Of a DNA stretch of 27,024 bases, positions 7,501 through 14,618 are shown in pieces. The position numbers were made by a program, and so were the translations under genes. How positions within the stretch are numbered: position 1 is the stretch's first letter; each line of letters begins with the position of its first letter. Origin of the DNA: an uncultured Oscillospiraceae bacterium (GTDB taxonomy: Bacteria > Bacillota > Clostridia > Oscillospirales > Oscillospiraceae); contig CAKTBC010000014.1 in assembly GCA_934533005.1 (NCBI GenBank), forward strand, positions 1 to 27,024, read 5' to 3'. The notes under the pieces are model-generated. The model ran no database searches. It had not been told where the DNA came from and saw only the letters and a list, made by a program, of their open reading frames with translations.

Positions 7501-8148
7501 ATGAAAAAAACGCTTCTTCAAAAGCTGGGGCTGCTCGGCATCGTCAGCTTTCTCTCGTACACCGCGGCGGTCGTCCTCTCGCCCCTCGCCTACCCCGGTT
7601 ATAACTGGATGGCGCAGGCCGTCAGCGATCTGAGCGCGGCAAACGCGCCGTCGCTCGCGCTGTGGAATCAGCTCAGCGCCTTTTATAACACCTGTGAGGT
7701 CGTGTGCGTCACGCTCGTCTGCATCGGCCTGCAGGGACAAAAGACGAAGCTTCTCCGTACCGGCGTTTCTCTTTTTGCCATCATGGAGTGGGTCAGCGCC
7801 ATCGGTTACCGGATGTTTCCTCTCTCTGAGAGCGGCTACGCCGGGGCATTTCAGGACGTTATGCACATGGTCGTCACCGCGGCGGTCGTGGTGCTCTCCA
7901 TCGTGTCGCTCGGCATCATCATCGCCGCCGGAGCAAAAGACCGCTCGTGCCGCTCCTACGGTGTGTGCGCCGCCGTCGCGCTCGGCATGATGCTCGTCGG
8001 GGCGCTGGGGATGAAGCTCGTCCCCGCCGCGTACTTCGGCGTTGTGGAGCGCTTCAGCGTGTTTGCCGCCACGGGATTCAATGCCGCGCTGGGCATCCAT
8101 CTCTTCTGTTTGCCTTGCGCAAAAAAGGAGAAAGTCAATGAAAAATAA
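7501..8148 (+). CDS. DUF998 family membrane protein
   Basis: A 215-residue integral membrane protein with about six hydrophobic segments. The family signature is near the N-terminus: LSPLAYPGYNWMAQAVSDLSA (about 26-46), where the P-G-Y-x-W and Q-x-x-S-D-L positions are typical of DUF998. The biochemical role of this family is unknown. GGAAGGAGG precedes the start, and the gene begins 3 nt after the TetR-2 stop. Its 3' end overlaps the next gene by 11 nt, so translation is coupled. Position in a TetR operon with two acetyltransferases suggests a role in drug or envelope stress, which is inference. Confidence 0.85.
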   Translation: MKKTLLQKLGLLGIVSFLSYTAAVVLSPLAYPGYNWMAQAVSDLSAANAPSLALWNQLSAFYNTCEVVCVTLVCIGLQGQKTKLLRTGVSLFAIMEWVSAIGYRMFPLSESGYAGAFQDVMHMVVTAAVVVLSIVSLGIIIAAGAKDRSCRSYGVCAAVALGMMLVGALGMKLVPAAYFGVVERFSVFAATGFNAALGIHLFCLPCAKKEKVNEK

Positions 8149-8767
8149 AATTTATCCCCGCACCGGGGATAAAGAGATCATCTATCTGAAAGACGCTGTG
8201 ACCGGGCCGAACATTGAGATCGGCGAGTATACCATCTATAACGACTTTGTCCGCGACCCCCGGGATTTTGAGAAAAACAACGTGCTCTATCATTATCCCG
8301 TCAACGGCGATAGGCTGAAAATCGGCAAATTCTGCTCCATCGCGTGCGGCGCGAAATTCCTTTTTACGAGCGGGAACCACTCGATGCAGTCCCTCTCGAC
8401 CTACACGTTCCCCATCTTCCATGAGGAATGGGGGCTGGACGCGAAGGACATTCGCAGTGCGTGGGACAACAAGGGCGATATCGTGATCGGAAACGACGTC
8501 TGGATCGGCTACGAGGCCGTCATTCTCTCCGGTGTGACGGTCGGCGACGGCGCGATCATCGGCGCGCGGGCGGTGGTGACAAAGGACGTGCCGCCCTATA
8601 CCATCGTCGCCGGTGTCCCGGCCCGCCCCATCCGAAAGCGTTTTGACGAGGAGGTCATCGCGAAGCTGCAAGCTCTCCGCTGGTGGGATTGGGACGAGGA
8701 GAAAATAAAGCGCTGCATCCCCGCCATCCAGTCGGGCAATATCGACGCCTTGGAGCGTGTGAAATGA
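8138..8767 (+). CDS. Vat/CatB-type xenobiotic O-acetyltransferase
   Basis: A 209-residue left-handed beta-helix acetyltransferase similar to streptogramin A acetyltransferases. Visible signatures: VLYHYPVNGDRLKIGKFCSI, then the catalytic histidine in SGNHSM, then the hexapeptide run IVIGNDVWIGYEAVILSGV, VGDGAIIGARAVVTKDV, and RKRFDEEVIAKL near the C-terminus. The enzyme would transfer acetyl from acetyl-CoA to a hydroxyl of a drug-like substrate. Vat (streptogramin A) and CatB (chloramphenicol) cannot be separated by eye, and the true substrate could be another sugar or alcohol. The ATG at 8138 has AAGGAGAAAG upstream; earlier in-frame starts overlap DUF998 too far. Confidence 0.88.
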   Translation: MKNKIYPRTGDKEIIYLKDAVTGPNIEIGEYTIYNDFVRDPRDFEKNNVLYHYPVNGDRLKIGKFCSIACGAKFLFTSGNHSMQSLSTYTFPIFHEEWGLDAKDIRSAWDNKGDIVIGNDVWIGYEAVILSGVTVGDGAIIGARAVVTKDVPPYTIVAGVPARPIRKRFDEEVIAKLQALRWWDWDEEKIKRCIPAIQSGNIDALERVK

Positions 8768-9384
8768 AGCCAACTGTTATAGACCCTAACGTCACGACCC
8801 GCGCCGAGGCGTATGAGCTCTGGATGGACGCGCCGAACCCGATGGTAACGTTTTTCAAAACGCTGGATGTGGCACCGCTCATCCGGTGCAGCCGCCGGAG
8901 AGGCTATAAGTTCAACATGCTTTTGTGTTGGTGTATTGGGAAGGCGGCGAGCGAAAGCAAAGAGTTCTATACACTTCCCGTAGGCCGGGAGCTGCTGCAA
9001 TACGACAGCATCGCCGTGAACACCATCGTGAAGAACAAAACCGGCGAGGTCAGCTCCTGCGATGTGCCGTTCTCAAAGGATCTCGCGCAGTTTAACGCCG
9101 ACTATCTCCGTCTGACGCGCGGCGTTGCGGAAAGCTGCGAAAACCACGACCTTCCCGACAGCATGGTCATCGGTACCTCTGCCATTGTGGACACCGAGAT
9201 CGACGGAGCGGTCGGCATGAACAGCGGCATTTTCAATAATCCCTTTATGATCTGGGGGAAGTATCGCCGGGGGCTTTTCAAAACGACGCTCACGGTATCG
9301 TTCCAATTTCACCATACCCAGATGGACGGCGCGCACGTGGGACGGTTTTTGCAGCAGCTGCAGGAGGTGATTTACCATGTGTGA
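8764..9384 (+). CDS. CatA-like chloramphenicol acetyltransferase-fold protein
   Basis: A 207-residue protein of the type A chloramphenicol acetyltransferase fold. The catalytic motif is present near the C-terminus as FHHTQMDGAHVGRFLQQLQ, matching HHxxxDGxHxxRF of the family with its active-site histidine. RGYKFNMLLCWCIGKAA and NNPFMIWGKY are also in the expected places. ATG overlaps the previous stop (ATGA), so translation is coupled with the Vat-like gene. Many such CatA-like genes in gut Firmicutes do not confer chloramphenicol resistance, so the substrate is open. Two unrelated acetyltransferase folds in one operon suggest a detoxification unit. Confidence 0.85.
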   Translation: MKPTVIDPNVTTRAEAYELWMDAPNPMVTFFKTLDVAPLIRCSRRRGYKFNMLLCWCIGKAASESKEFYTLPVGRELLQYDSIAVNTIVKNKTGEVSSCDVPFSKDLAQFNADYLRLTRGVAESCENHDLPDSMVIGTSAIVDTEIDGAVGMNSGIFNNPFMIWGKYRRGLFKTTLTVSFQFHHTQMDGAHVGRFLQQLQEVIYHV

Positions 9385-10000
9385 TGCAAATCCTATGCCG
9401 GCGTTCGAACGGCCTTCTCTGACCCGGGAATTGGACAGCACAGTTTTTCGGAGCTTTTATTATCTCAAGGAGGAACTGGTGGATTTCTGCCGCGAAAACG
9501 GTCTGCCGGTCTCGGGCGGCAAGCCGGAGCTGACCGAGCGGATCGCCTGTTTTCTCGATACCGGGAAGGTGCTGCCGCCCTCTGCAAAAAAGAGAACAAC
9601 GGCAAGTGCCGGAGTGATCACCGAGGATACGGTCATAGAGGCAGAGATCGTGTATTCGGAAAAGCTCCGGGCCTTTTTCCGCGAGAGGATCGGGAAAAGC
9701 TTTTCGTTCAACGTGCCGTTTCAGAACTGGCTGAAAGAAAACGCCGGGAAAACCTACGGGGACGCCATTCCGGCATATTATCGCGTGTTGGAAGAAAAGA
9801 AGCGGAAGAAAATGGCCATTGGCAGGCAGTTTGAGTATAACACCTACATCCGTGACTTCTTCGCGGACAACCACGGAAAGAGTCTCGCCGACGCGATCGT
9901 ATGCTGGAAATACAAAAAGTGCCTTCCGGGACACCATCGGTATGAACGAGCAGACCTCATGGCTTTAGAGCAGAAAAAAAGCAAAACGAAAACAAAATAA
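9377..10000 (+). CDS. SAP-domain protein (DUF6434-like)
   Basis: A 207-residue basic protein. A SAP-like helix-extension-helix is visible early: LKEELVDFCRENGLPVSGGKPELTERI (about 31-57), a fold that usually binds nucleic acid. A repeated pattern follows: RAFFRERIGKSFSFNVPFQNWLKENAGKTYGDAI and RDFFADNHGKSLADAIVCWKYKK, matching what I recall of DUF6434 proteins. The C-terminus is a lysine-rich tail (EQKKSKTKTK). AGGAGG precedes the ATG, and the gene overlaps the CAT-like gene by 8 nt. Function unknown; a DNA- or RNA-associated role is suggested by the SAP motif. Confidence 0.75.
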   Translation: MCDANPMPAFERPSLTRELDSTVFRSFYYLKEELVDFCRENGLPVSGGKPELTERIACFLDTGKVLPPSAKKRTTASAGVITEDTVIEAEIVYSEKLRAFFRERIGKSFSFNVPFQNWLKENAGKTYGDAIPAYYRVLEEKKRKKMAIGRQFEYNTYIRDFFADNHGKSLADAIVCWKYKKCLPGHHRYERADLMALEQKKSKTKTK

Positions 10001-10023
10001 AAGAAAAATTTTAAGGAGTATTT

Positions 10024-10062
10024 TTGAAACTTATCACTTTATCACCGGAGTGTGCGGCCTGA
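10024..10062 (+). CDS. Possible 12-codon leader peptide before the RNHCP gene
   Basis: AAGGAG (10013-10018) lies 5 nt before TTG 10024, opening a short frame (MKLITLSPECAA) that stops at TGA 10060-10062, one nucleotide before the first arm of a hairpin. This is the layout of a translational attenuator leader. It is too short for composition to support it, and TTG starts are less common, so it is a candidate only. Confidence 0.3.
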   Translation: MKLITLSPECAA

Positions 10063-10063
10063 C

Positions 10064-10130
10064 CGGGAGGTCTGGCAAATCCAACCACACGCCATGCCTC
10101 CCGAAGAAACCGAAACACATCTTCCGGAGG
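10064..10130 (+). promoter_or_regulatory. Two mutually exclusive hairpins, one masking the RNHCP ribosome binding site
   Basis: CGGGAGG (10064-10070) pairs with CCTCCCG (10097-10103). The same strand CCTCCCGAAG (10097-10106) can instead pair at 9 of 10 positions with CTTCCGGAGG (10121-10130), which contains the Shine-Dalgarno sequence 8 nt before the ATG at 10138. The choice between the two stems would set translation of the RNHCP protein. This is inferred from sequence complementarity only. Confidence 0.45.
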
Positions 10131-10137
10131 AGAAACC

Positions 10138-10563
10138 ATGAATCGCGAAAACAAACGCAGATCCTTTGAAAAGGGTTACTATAAGACACACGCCTGCACC
10201 GACGCCTTCACCTGCAAGGTATGCGGCAGGCTCTGCACGCCGGAGAACGCCGGCAGCGACCACCGCAACCATTGCCCGAACTGCCTGAGCAGCCTGCATG
10301 TGGATTTAGAACCCGGCGACCGGGCCTCCGACTGCGGCGGCATCATGGAGCCGATCGCCGTATGGGTGCGCAAGGGCGGCGAGTGGGCGATCATCCACCG
10401 CTGCCGCCGCTGCGGCGCGCTCAGCTCCAACCGTGTGGCGGCGGACGACAACCCCATGAAGCTCATGAGCATCGCCATGCGGCCGCTTTGCGAGCCGCCC
10501 TTCCCGCTTGAACGCATTGAAGAAATGACCGCGCTCATGGGCGGTGACGGGAGTCTGAAGTAA
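10138..10563 (+). CDS. RNHCP-domain zinc-ribbon protein
   Basis: A 141-residue protein with the family's name-giving motif HRNHCPNCLSSLHVD (about 41-55). Pairs CKVCGRLC, CPNC and CRRCG supply cysteines for one or two zinc sites. Other positions include the conserved PIAVWVRKGGEWAIIHRCRRCG and DDNPMKLMSIAMRPL. The function of RNHCP proteins is not established as far as I know; the zinc ribbon suggests nucleic-acid or ribosome contact. GGAGGAG precedes the ATG, inside a possible SD-masking hairpin. It sits 137 nt after the SAP gene without an obvious promoter of its own and is closed by a terminator at 10571, so it is probably the last gene of the TetR-2 transcript. Confidence 0.88.
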   Translation: MNRENKRRSFEKGYYKTHACTDAFTCKVCGRLCTPENAGSDHRNHCPNCLSSLHVDLEPGDRASDCGGIMEPIAVWVRKGGEWAIIHRCRRCGALSSNRVAADDNPMKLMSIAMRPLCEPPFPLERIEEMTALMGGDGSLK

Positions 10564-10570
10564 CCGAAAA

Positions 10571-10618
10571 AAGCGAGGCGCAGGGATATACCGCACGGTA
10601 TCGCCCTGTGCCTCTTTT
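10571..10618 (+). terminator. Intrinsic terminator after the RNHCP gene
   Basis: GAGGCGCAGGG pairs with CCCTGTGCCTC (one G-U pair), with an inner TACCG/CGGTA stem, followed by TTTT. It begins 7-12 nt after the stop codon. Confidence 0.85.
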
Positions 10619-10699
10619 CCCGACGAAGAAAAACGGCAAGAAATGTCGAGAAGAGTATCGCGTCGCGCAGTAGAATGCCGCAAGTAAGGAGTTGAGAAT

Positions 10700-11584
10700 A
10701 TGAACGAACAGACGCTGGCCGTGCAGCGGATGCAGGACTACATTGAGAGCAACCAAACGGAGGATATCCGCCTTTCCGATCTCTCACGCGCATCGCTCTA
10801 TTCCCCGTGGTATTCCTACCGGCTGTTCCGAAGCTATCTGGGGCTGACGCCCGCGGAGTATATCCGCAAATGCCGGCTCACGCAGGCGGCACGGCAGCTT
10901 CGCGACGGAAACGAGCGCATCATCGACATAGCCTACGATGCCGGTTTTACCAATGCGGACACCTTCACGCGCGCGTTTTCCCGGGAGTTTGGCCGGAGCC
11001 CGAGCGATTACCGGAAGGAGCCCGTGCCGGTCACGTTCTTTATTCCTTACGGTGCAAAATACCGTGAACTGCGAAAGGAGAACATCGACGTGTCCAACAT
11101 CCAACCGATCTACATCCAGACCGTCCGCCGGCCGAAGCGGCTATGCATCATCAAGCGCGGCCAAAACGCGGAGGACTATTTTCCCTACTGCGAGGAAGTG
11201 AGCTGCGATGTCTGGGGCATTCTCATGAGCATGCGCTCGCTCTGCGGCGAGCCGGTCTCCCTGTGGCTGCCGCCCCGGTACAAGAAACCCGGCACCTCCA
11301 CCTACGTGCAGGGCGTGGAGGTCGAGCCCGATTACGCGGGCATCATTCCCGAGGGGTTTGACACCATTCTCCTGCCGGAGGCAGAGTATCTGATGTTTCA
11401 GGGGCTGCCCTTCCGGGAGGAGGATTACTGCGAGGCCATCCGCACCGTGCAATCGGCAATGGATCGCTACGATCCCTCCGTCATCGGCTGCCGCTGGGAC
11501 GACGAAAACCCGTGCATCCAGCTCGAACCGCGCGGCGAGCGCGGGTATATCGAGCTGCGGGCCGTTCGGAGGATCACGGAATGA
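10700..11584 (+). CDS. AraC-family regulator with GyrI-like effector domain
   Basis: A 294-residue regulator. Residues 1-110 hold an AraC double helix-turn-helix: IRLSDLSRASLYSPWYSYRLFRSYLGLTPAEYIRKCRLTQAARQL and then IIDIAYDAGFTNADTFTRAFSREFGRSPSDYR. Residues from about 130 resemble a GyrI/Rob-type ligand domain that binds amphipathic drugs. This is the Rob-like architecture with the DNA-binding domain first. TAAGGAG lies upstream. Its stop overlaps the start of an ABC ATPase (ATGA), so it is co-transcribed with the exporter and is the likely activator or drug sensor for it. Confidence 0.92.
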   Translation: MNEQTLAVQRMQDYIESNQTEDIRLSDLSRASLYSPWYSYRLFRSYLGLTPAEYIRKCRLTQAARQLRDGNERIIDIAYDAGFTNADTFTRAFSREFGRSPSDYRKEPVPVTFFIPYGAKYRELRKENIDVSNIQPIYIQTVRRPKRLCIIKRGQNAEDYFPYCEEVSCDVWGILMSMRSLCGEPVSLWLPPRYKKPGTSTYVQGVEVEPDYAGIIPEGFDTILLPEAEYLMFQGLPFREEDYCEAIRTVQSAMDRYDPSVIGCRWDDENPCIQLEPRGERGYIELRAVRRITE

Positions 11585-12303
11585 GCGAGGCTATTTTTGT
11601 TGAAGGGCTGACAAAATCCTACCATGGGAAAACCGTGGTCGATCATCTGAGCTTTTCGGTAAAAAGCGGCACGGTATTCGGGCTGCTCGGCGCAAACGGC
11701 GCAGGGAAAAGCACCACCATCGAGTGCATCCTAGGCACGAAAGAGGCCGACGCCGGCACGGTGCGTCTGCTGGGGCAGAGCCCGAAGAAGCGCCGCCGCA
11801 CACTTTTTGAACGCATCGGCGTGCAGTTTCAGGAGGCCGACTACCATAGAGAGATCAAGGTCTCCGAGCTTTGCGAGGAAACCGCCAGCCTTTACCGCAG
11901 CCCCGCCGACTGGCGTAAATTGTGTGAGAAGTTCGGTATCGGTGATAAAGAAAATACGCCGGTCAAAGGTCAGTCGGGCGGCGAACGCCAGCGGCTTTTT
12001 ATCGTACTCGCGCTCATCCCGCAGCCGGAGCTTGTGTTTCTGGACGAGCTGACCACGGGACTTGATGCAAAGGCGCGGCGCAGTGTGTGGAAAACGCTGG
12101 AATCTCTGAAGGAACAGGGGCTTACGATTTTCCTGACTTCTCACTTTATGGATGAAGTGGAAGCGCTGTGCGATGAGATCTGCATTTTGAAAAAGGGTAC
12201 TCCCGTTTTCCGCGGCACCGTGGCCGAAGCAAAGCAGCAGTGTGGCTGCGAACGCTTCGAGGATGCCTATTTGCTGCTTTCGGATGAGGAGGCGGACGCA
12301 TGA
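11581..12303 (+). CDS. ABC-2 transporter ATPase (drug-export type)
   Basis: A 240-residue ATPase of the DrrA/CcmA class. Walker A is GANGAGKST, the signature is QSGGERQR (after VKG), Walker B is LVFLDELTTGLD and the switch histidine is in LTSHFMDEVEAL. The usual DEP after Walker B reads DEL, an uncommon but tolerated change. The start at 11581 overlaps the AraC stop by 4 nt; earlier in-frame starts lie inside AraC. It should energise the permease encoded 4 nt overlapping downstream, at the cytoplasmic face. Substrate not known; the Rob-like regulator suggests amphipathic antibiotics. Confidence 0.92.
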   Translation: MSEAIFVEGLTKSYHGKTVVDHLSFSVKSGTVFGLLGANGAGKSTTIECILGTKEADAGTVRLLGQSPKKRRRTLFERIGVQFQEADYHREIKVSELCEETASLYRSPADWRKLCEKFGIGDKENTPVKGQSGGERQRLFIVLALIPQPELVFLDELTTGLDAKARRSVWKTLESLKEQGLTIFLTSHFMDEVEALCDEICILKKGTPVFRGTVAEAKQQCGCERFEDAYLLLSDEEADA

Positions 12304-13040
12304 AACGCTTTTTTACTTTTCTGAAAACGGAGCTGAAGCTCAGTGTGCGGGATATGAATATGGTAATCTTCGCTGTCATTATGCCGCTTGTGATCTTCCT
12401 CATCCTCGGCATCATTTACGGAACGAAGCCTGCCTATGACGGCGCAGATCATACATTCCTGGAGCAGTCCTTCGGCGCTGTCAGCGCGGTTGCGATCTGC
12501 GCGGGCGGACTCATGGGTCTGCCGCTGGCCGTATCCGGTCTGCGGGAGATGAAGATCCTCAAGCGGCTGCGCGTTACACCGGTCAGCCCGGTATTCGTTC
12601 TGGGCGTCGAGTTGTCCATGTATATTGTCTACTGTGTCGTGTCCCTTGTGACGCTCGCGGCGGCGGCGCTTTTGTGGGGCGTGCAGCTGCACGGCTCCCT
12701 GCTCCGGTTTCTTGGAAGCTGGGCACTTACCATGCTCTCGACCCTGTCCGTCGGTATGCTGGCAGGCGGCGTGGCAAAGGACACCAAGCAGGCCAGCGTC
12801 ATTGCCTCGATCCTCTATTTCCCCATGCTGATCTTTTCCGGCGCGACGCTTCCCATCGAGGTCATGCCAAAGGCCATGCAGAAGATTGTCCGCTTCTTCC
12901 CGCTGACGCAGGGACTTACGATGATGAAAAACGCCTTTCTTGGCATCGGCTCCGGGAGCGTTCTGCTGCCGGTGTGCGTTATGCTCAGTCTCACGGCGCT
13001 GTGCACCGTTCTCTCCGTCCGGTTCTTCCGCTGGGAATGA
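12300..13040 (+). CDS. ABC-2 type permease
   Basis: A 246-residue membrane protein with six predicted transmembrane segments, for example MVIFAVIMPLVIFLILGIIYG near the N-terminus, AVAICAGGLMGLPLAV, YIVYCVVSLVTLAAAALL and a C-terminal VLLPVCVMLSLTALCTVLSV. The motif LKRLRVTPVSPVFVLGVEL is typical of ABC-2 drug permeases. PMLIFSGATLPIEVMPKAMQ matches the conserved loop of the DrrB-like family. It overlaps the ATPase stop (ATGA), so the two form one exporter. No terminator is obvious before the next promoter at 13059. Confidence 0.92.
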   Translation: MKRFFTFLKTELKLSVRDMNMVIFAVIMPLVIFLILGIIYGTKPAYDGADHTFLEQSFGAVSAVAICAGGLMGLPLAVSGLREMKILKRLRVTPVSPVFVLGVELSMYIVYCVVSLVTLAAAALLWGVQLHGSLLRFLGSWALTMLSTLSVGMLAGGVAKDTKQASVIASILYFPMLIFSGATLPIEVMPKAMQKIVRFFPLTQGLTMMKNAFLGIGSGSVLLPVCVMLSLTALCTVLSVRFFRWE

Positions 13041-13058
13041 CGTTTTTTTCACCGGCTC

Positions 13059-13087
13059 TTGACAGCCTGCCGTTCGGTAGCTATACT
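13059..13087 (+). promoter_or_regulatory. Promoter with half of the TetR-1 operator
   Basis: TTGACA (13059-13064), 17 bp, TATACT (13082-13087). Between them CCGTTCGGTAGCTATACT matches the left operator half at 5131-5148 except for one base, at the same distance from the -35. The downstream half is not conserved, so binding may be weaker or by a different mode. Confidence 0.65.
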
Positions 13088-13125
13088 CTGGGACGATATT
13101 TCTTTTTATGAAAGGACAGACGAAA

Positions 13126-13521
13126 ATGAAAGGAAAACGTATTGCGGTTTGTCTGCTGGCGCTGATTGCCGCCGCGCTCGCCGTCTTTTTCCTCGTGCGC
13201 GGCGCGCGGAGCTCTGGCACGTTCCGCGGCTCGTGCGTGAAAAATTCGGATTCCTATACGCTGGACATCGAGAACATGAACGGGATGGACAGCCACACAC
13301 TCGAGCTGCGGCAGGGTGATACCCTGCAAATTCATTTTGCCGCAGAGAAGGGCTCGATCCGCCTCTCGATCACCGCGCCGGACGGCGCGGTGCTGTACAC
13401 GGGAAATGGCGCAGAGACGACGGACTTCACGGTGAATATCCCGGCAGACGGCGTGTACGCCATTTCGGTCGAGGCACGGCAGGCAGCAGGTTCTCTTCAC
13501 ATCCAGCGAACGGCAAAGTAA
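13126..13521 (+). CDS. Small membrane-anchored or secreted protein of unknown function
   Basis: About 131 residues: a basic start MKGKRIAV, one hydrophobic helix (CLLALIAAALAVFFLV) without a lipobox, then a predicted beta-rich extracellular domain with SYTLDIENMNGMDSHTLELRQGD, DGAVLYTGNGAETTDFTVNIP and ADGVYAISVEARQAAGSLHI. I have seen similar hypothetical proteins in gut Clostridia but know of no function. I chose ATG 13126 because AAAGGA lies 9 nt upstream; an ATG at 13108 in the same frame has no ribosome binding site. It has its own promoter carrying a TetR-1-like half-site. It may be a sortase-independent surface or signalling protein. Confidence 0.75.
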   Translation: MKGKRIAVCLLALIAAALAVFFLVRGARSSGTFRGSCVKNSDSYTLDIENMNGMDSHTLELRQGDTLQIHFAAEKGSIRLSITAPDGAVLYTGNGAETTDFTVNIPADGVYAISVEARQAAGSLHIQRTAK

Positions 13522-13575
13522 AATAAATTGGCCGCATTCGTATTCAAATGCTGCCGGAACGGTCGATTTTTGCAT

Positions 13576-13614
13576 AAAATACGTATTTTCAAACGGTGAA
13601 CGGTGCTATATAAT
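13576..13614 (+). promoter_or_regulatory. Promoter of the DUF554 gene with a 14-bp palindrome
   Basis: TATAAT (13609-13614) is preceded at 17 bp by TTTTCA (13586-13591). A perfect palindrome AAAATACGTATTTT (13576-13589) covers the -35 side and could be an operator. The -10 overlaps an in-frame ATG at 13613, which rules out that ATG as the start of the next gene if this promoter is used. Confidence 0.5.
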
Positions 13615-13639
13615 GGAGAGCGAAAGTGAGGTCATCTCC

Positions 13640-14371
13640 ATGCTGCTCGGGTCTTTTGTCAATGGTATCGCCATTCTCGCCGGTTCCGCCGTTGGGCTGT
13701 TTCTCCGCTTTATTCTCCGCCGTTCCTCCCGCTCTGGGGAGAGCGGCAGCGCCATCGGCGAGCGGCTGCAAAAAATCGTGATGCAGGGACTTGCTCTTTG
13801 CACGATGTATATCGGCATCAGCGGCGCGCTCAAGGGTCAGAACACGCTCATCGCGATCCTTTCTCTCATGATCGGCGCCGTGATCGGAGAGCTTCTTGAC
13901 CTGGATGGGGCAATGAACCGCGCCGGGAACTGGGTGCAGAAGAAGGTGTCTCATCCTGGCTCCGAGAACGCGAAATCCGCCGTGGCGGAGGGCTTTGTTG
14001 CATCGTGCCTTCTCTTCGGCGTCGGTGCCATGTCGATCGTCGGCTCGCTCAACAGCGGGCTTCTCGGCGACCACAGCATGCTTTTTGCCAAGTCGCTTCT
14101 CGACGGCGTTTCCTCCGTCGTGTTCAGCGTGTCCTTCGGCATCGGCGTGCCGTTCTCGGCCATCGCCGTGTTTGCATATGAAGCGCTCATCACGCTCGCC
14201 GCAAGCGTTCTTGCTCCCCTGCTCAGCAATGTCGTGATCGCCGAGATGACCTCCGTCGGCTCGCTGATGATCATCGGTCTCAGCCTGAATATACTGGAGC
14301 TGACCAAAATCAAGGTGATGAATTTTATCCCCGCGGTTTTTCTGCCGATCCTGCTTTGCCGGTTTATGTGA
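13640..14371 (+). CDS. DUF554 family membrane protein
   Basis: A 243-residue integral membrane protein with about seven hydrophobic segments. It begins MLLGSFVNGIAILAGSAVGL, the classic DUF554 start with its conserved GS-x-x-N-x-x-A-I-x-x-G pattern. Also present are LSLMIGAVIGELLDLD, FVASCLLFGVGAMSIVGSLNSGL and GDHSMLFAKSLLDGVSSVVF, all expected for the family. Function unknown; a transport role is often assumed. The start at 13640 has GTGAGG upstream and lies downstream of the predicted transcription start. It stands alone between its own promoter and the repeat/terminator region at 14389-14608. Confidence 0.9.
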   Translation: MLLGSFVNGIAILAGSAVGLFLRFILRRSSRSGESGSAIGERLQKIVMQGLALCTMYIGISGALKGQNTLIAILSLMIGAVIGELLDLDGAMNRAGNWVQKKVSHPGSENAKSAVAEGFVASCLLFGVGAMSIVGSLNSGLLGDHSMLFAKSLLDGVSSVVFSVSFGIGVPFSAIAVFAYEALITLAASVLAPLLSNVVIAEMTSVGSLMIIGLSLNILELTKIKVMNFIPAVFLPILLCRFM

Positions 14372-14388
14372 AAACAATACAGCATCTG

Positions 14389-14556
14389 TCTCTCCCCCAG
14401 TCAGCGGCTTACCGCCGCTGACAGCCCCATCGTCAGATGGGGCCAAGTGCCTCCCTCTGACGAGGGCAGACTCTCCCCAGCGGGGAGAGATGTCGCCGTA
14501 GGCGACAGAGAGGGGGGCGGGGGTGGCAAAACCGAAGGTTTTGACGGAGGGAGAGA
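14389..14556. repeat. MITE-like hairpin repeat, copy 1
   Basis: A 168-bp element starting TCTCTCCCCC and ending GGAGGGAGAGA, so its ends are inverted repeats. Six hairpins follow each other: GTCAGCGGC/GCCGCTGAC, GCCCCATC/GATGGGGC, CCCTC/GAGGG, TCTCCCC/GGGGAGA, TGTCGCC/GGCGACA and CAAAACC/GGTTTTG. A second, shorter copy lies inverted at 21705-21823 with the same ends and the shared inner block GGCAAAACCGAAGGTTTTGA (one base differs in copy 2). No gene is inside. It resembles dispersed non-coding repeats that I associate with Oscillospiraceae genomes; mobility is inferred. Confidence 0.75.
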
Positions 14557-14582
14557 TGTTCCTCCGATCATTGATTCTGCCA

Positions 14583-14608
14583 GCTCCCTCAATGGGGGAG
14601 CCTTTTTT
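14583..14608 (+). terminator. Intrinsic terminator before the UvrA-like gene
   Basis: GCTCCC (14583-14588) pairs with GGGAGC (14596-14601), followed after one C by TTTTTT. It separates the DUF554 transcript from the UvrA-like promoter at 14619. Confidence 0.7.
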
Positions 14609-14618
14609 ATACTGCCTA

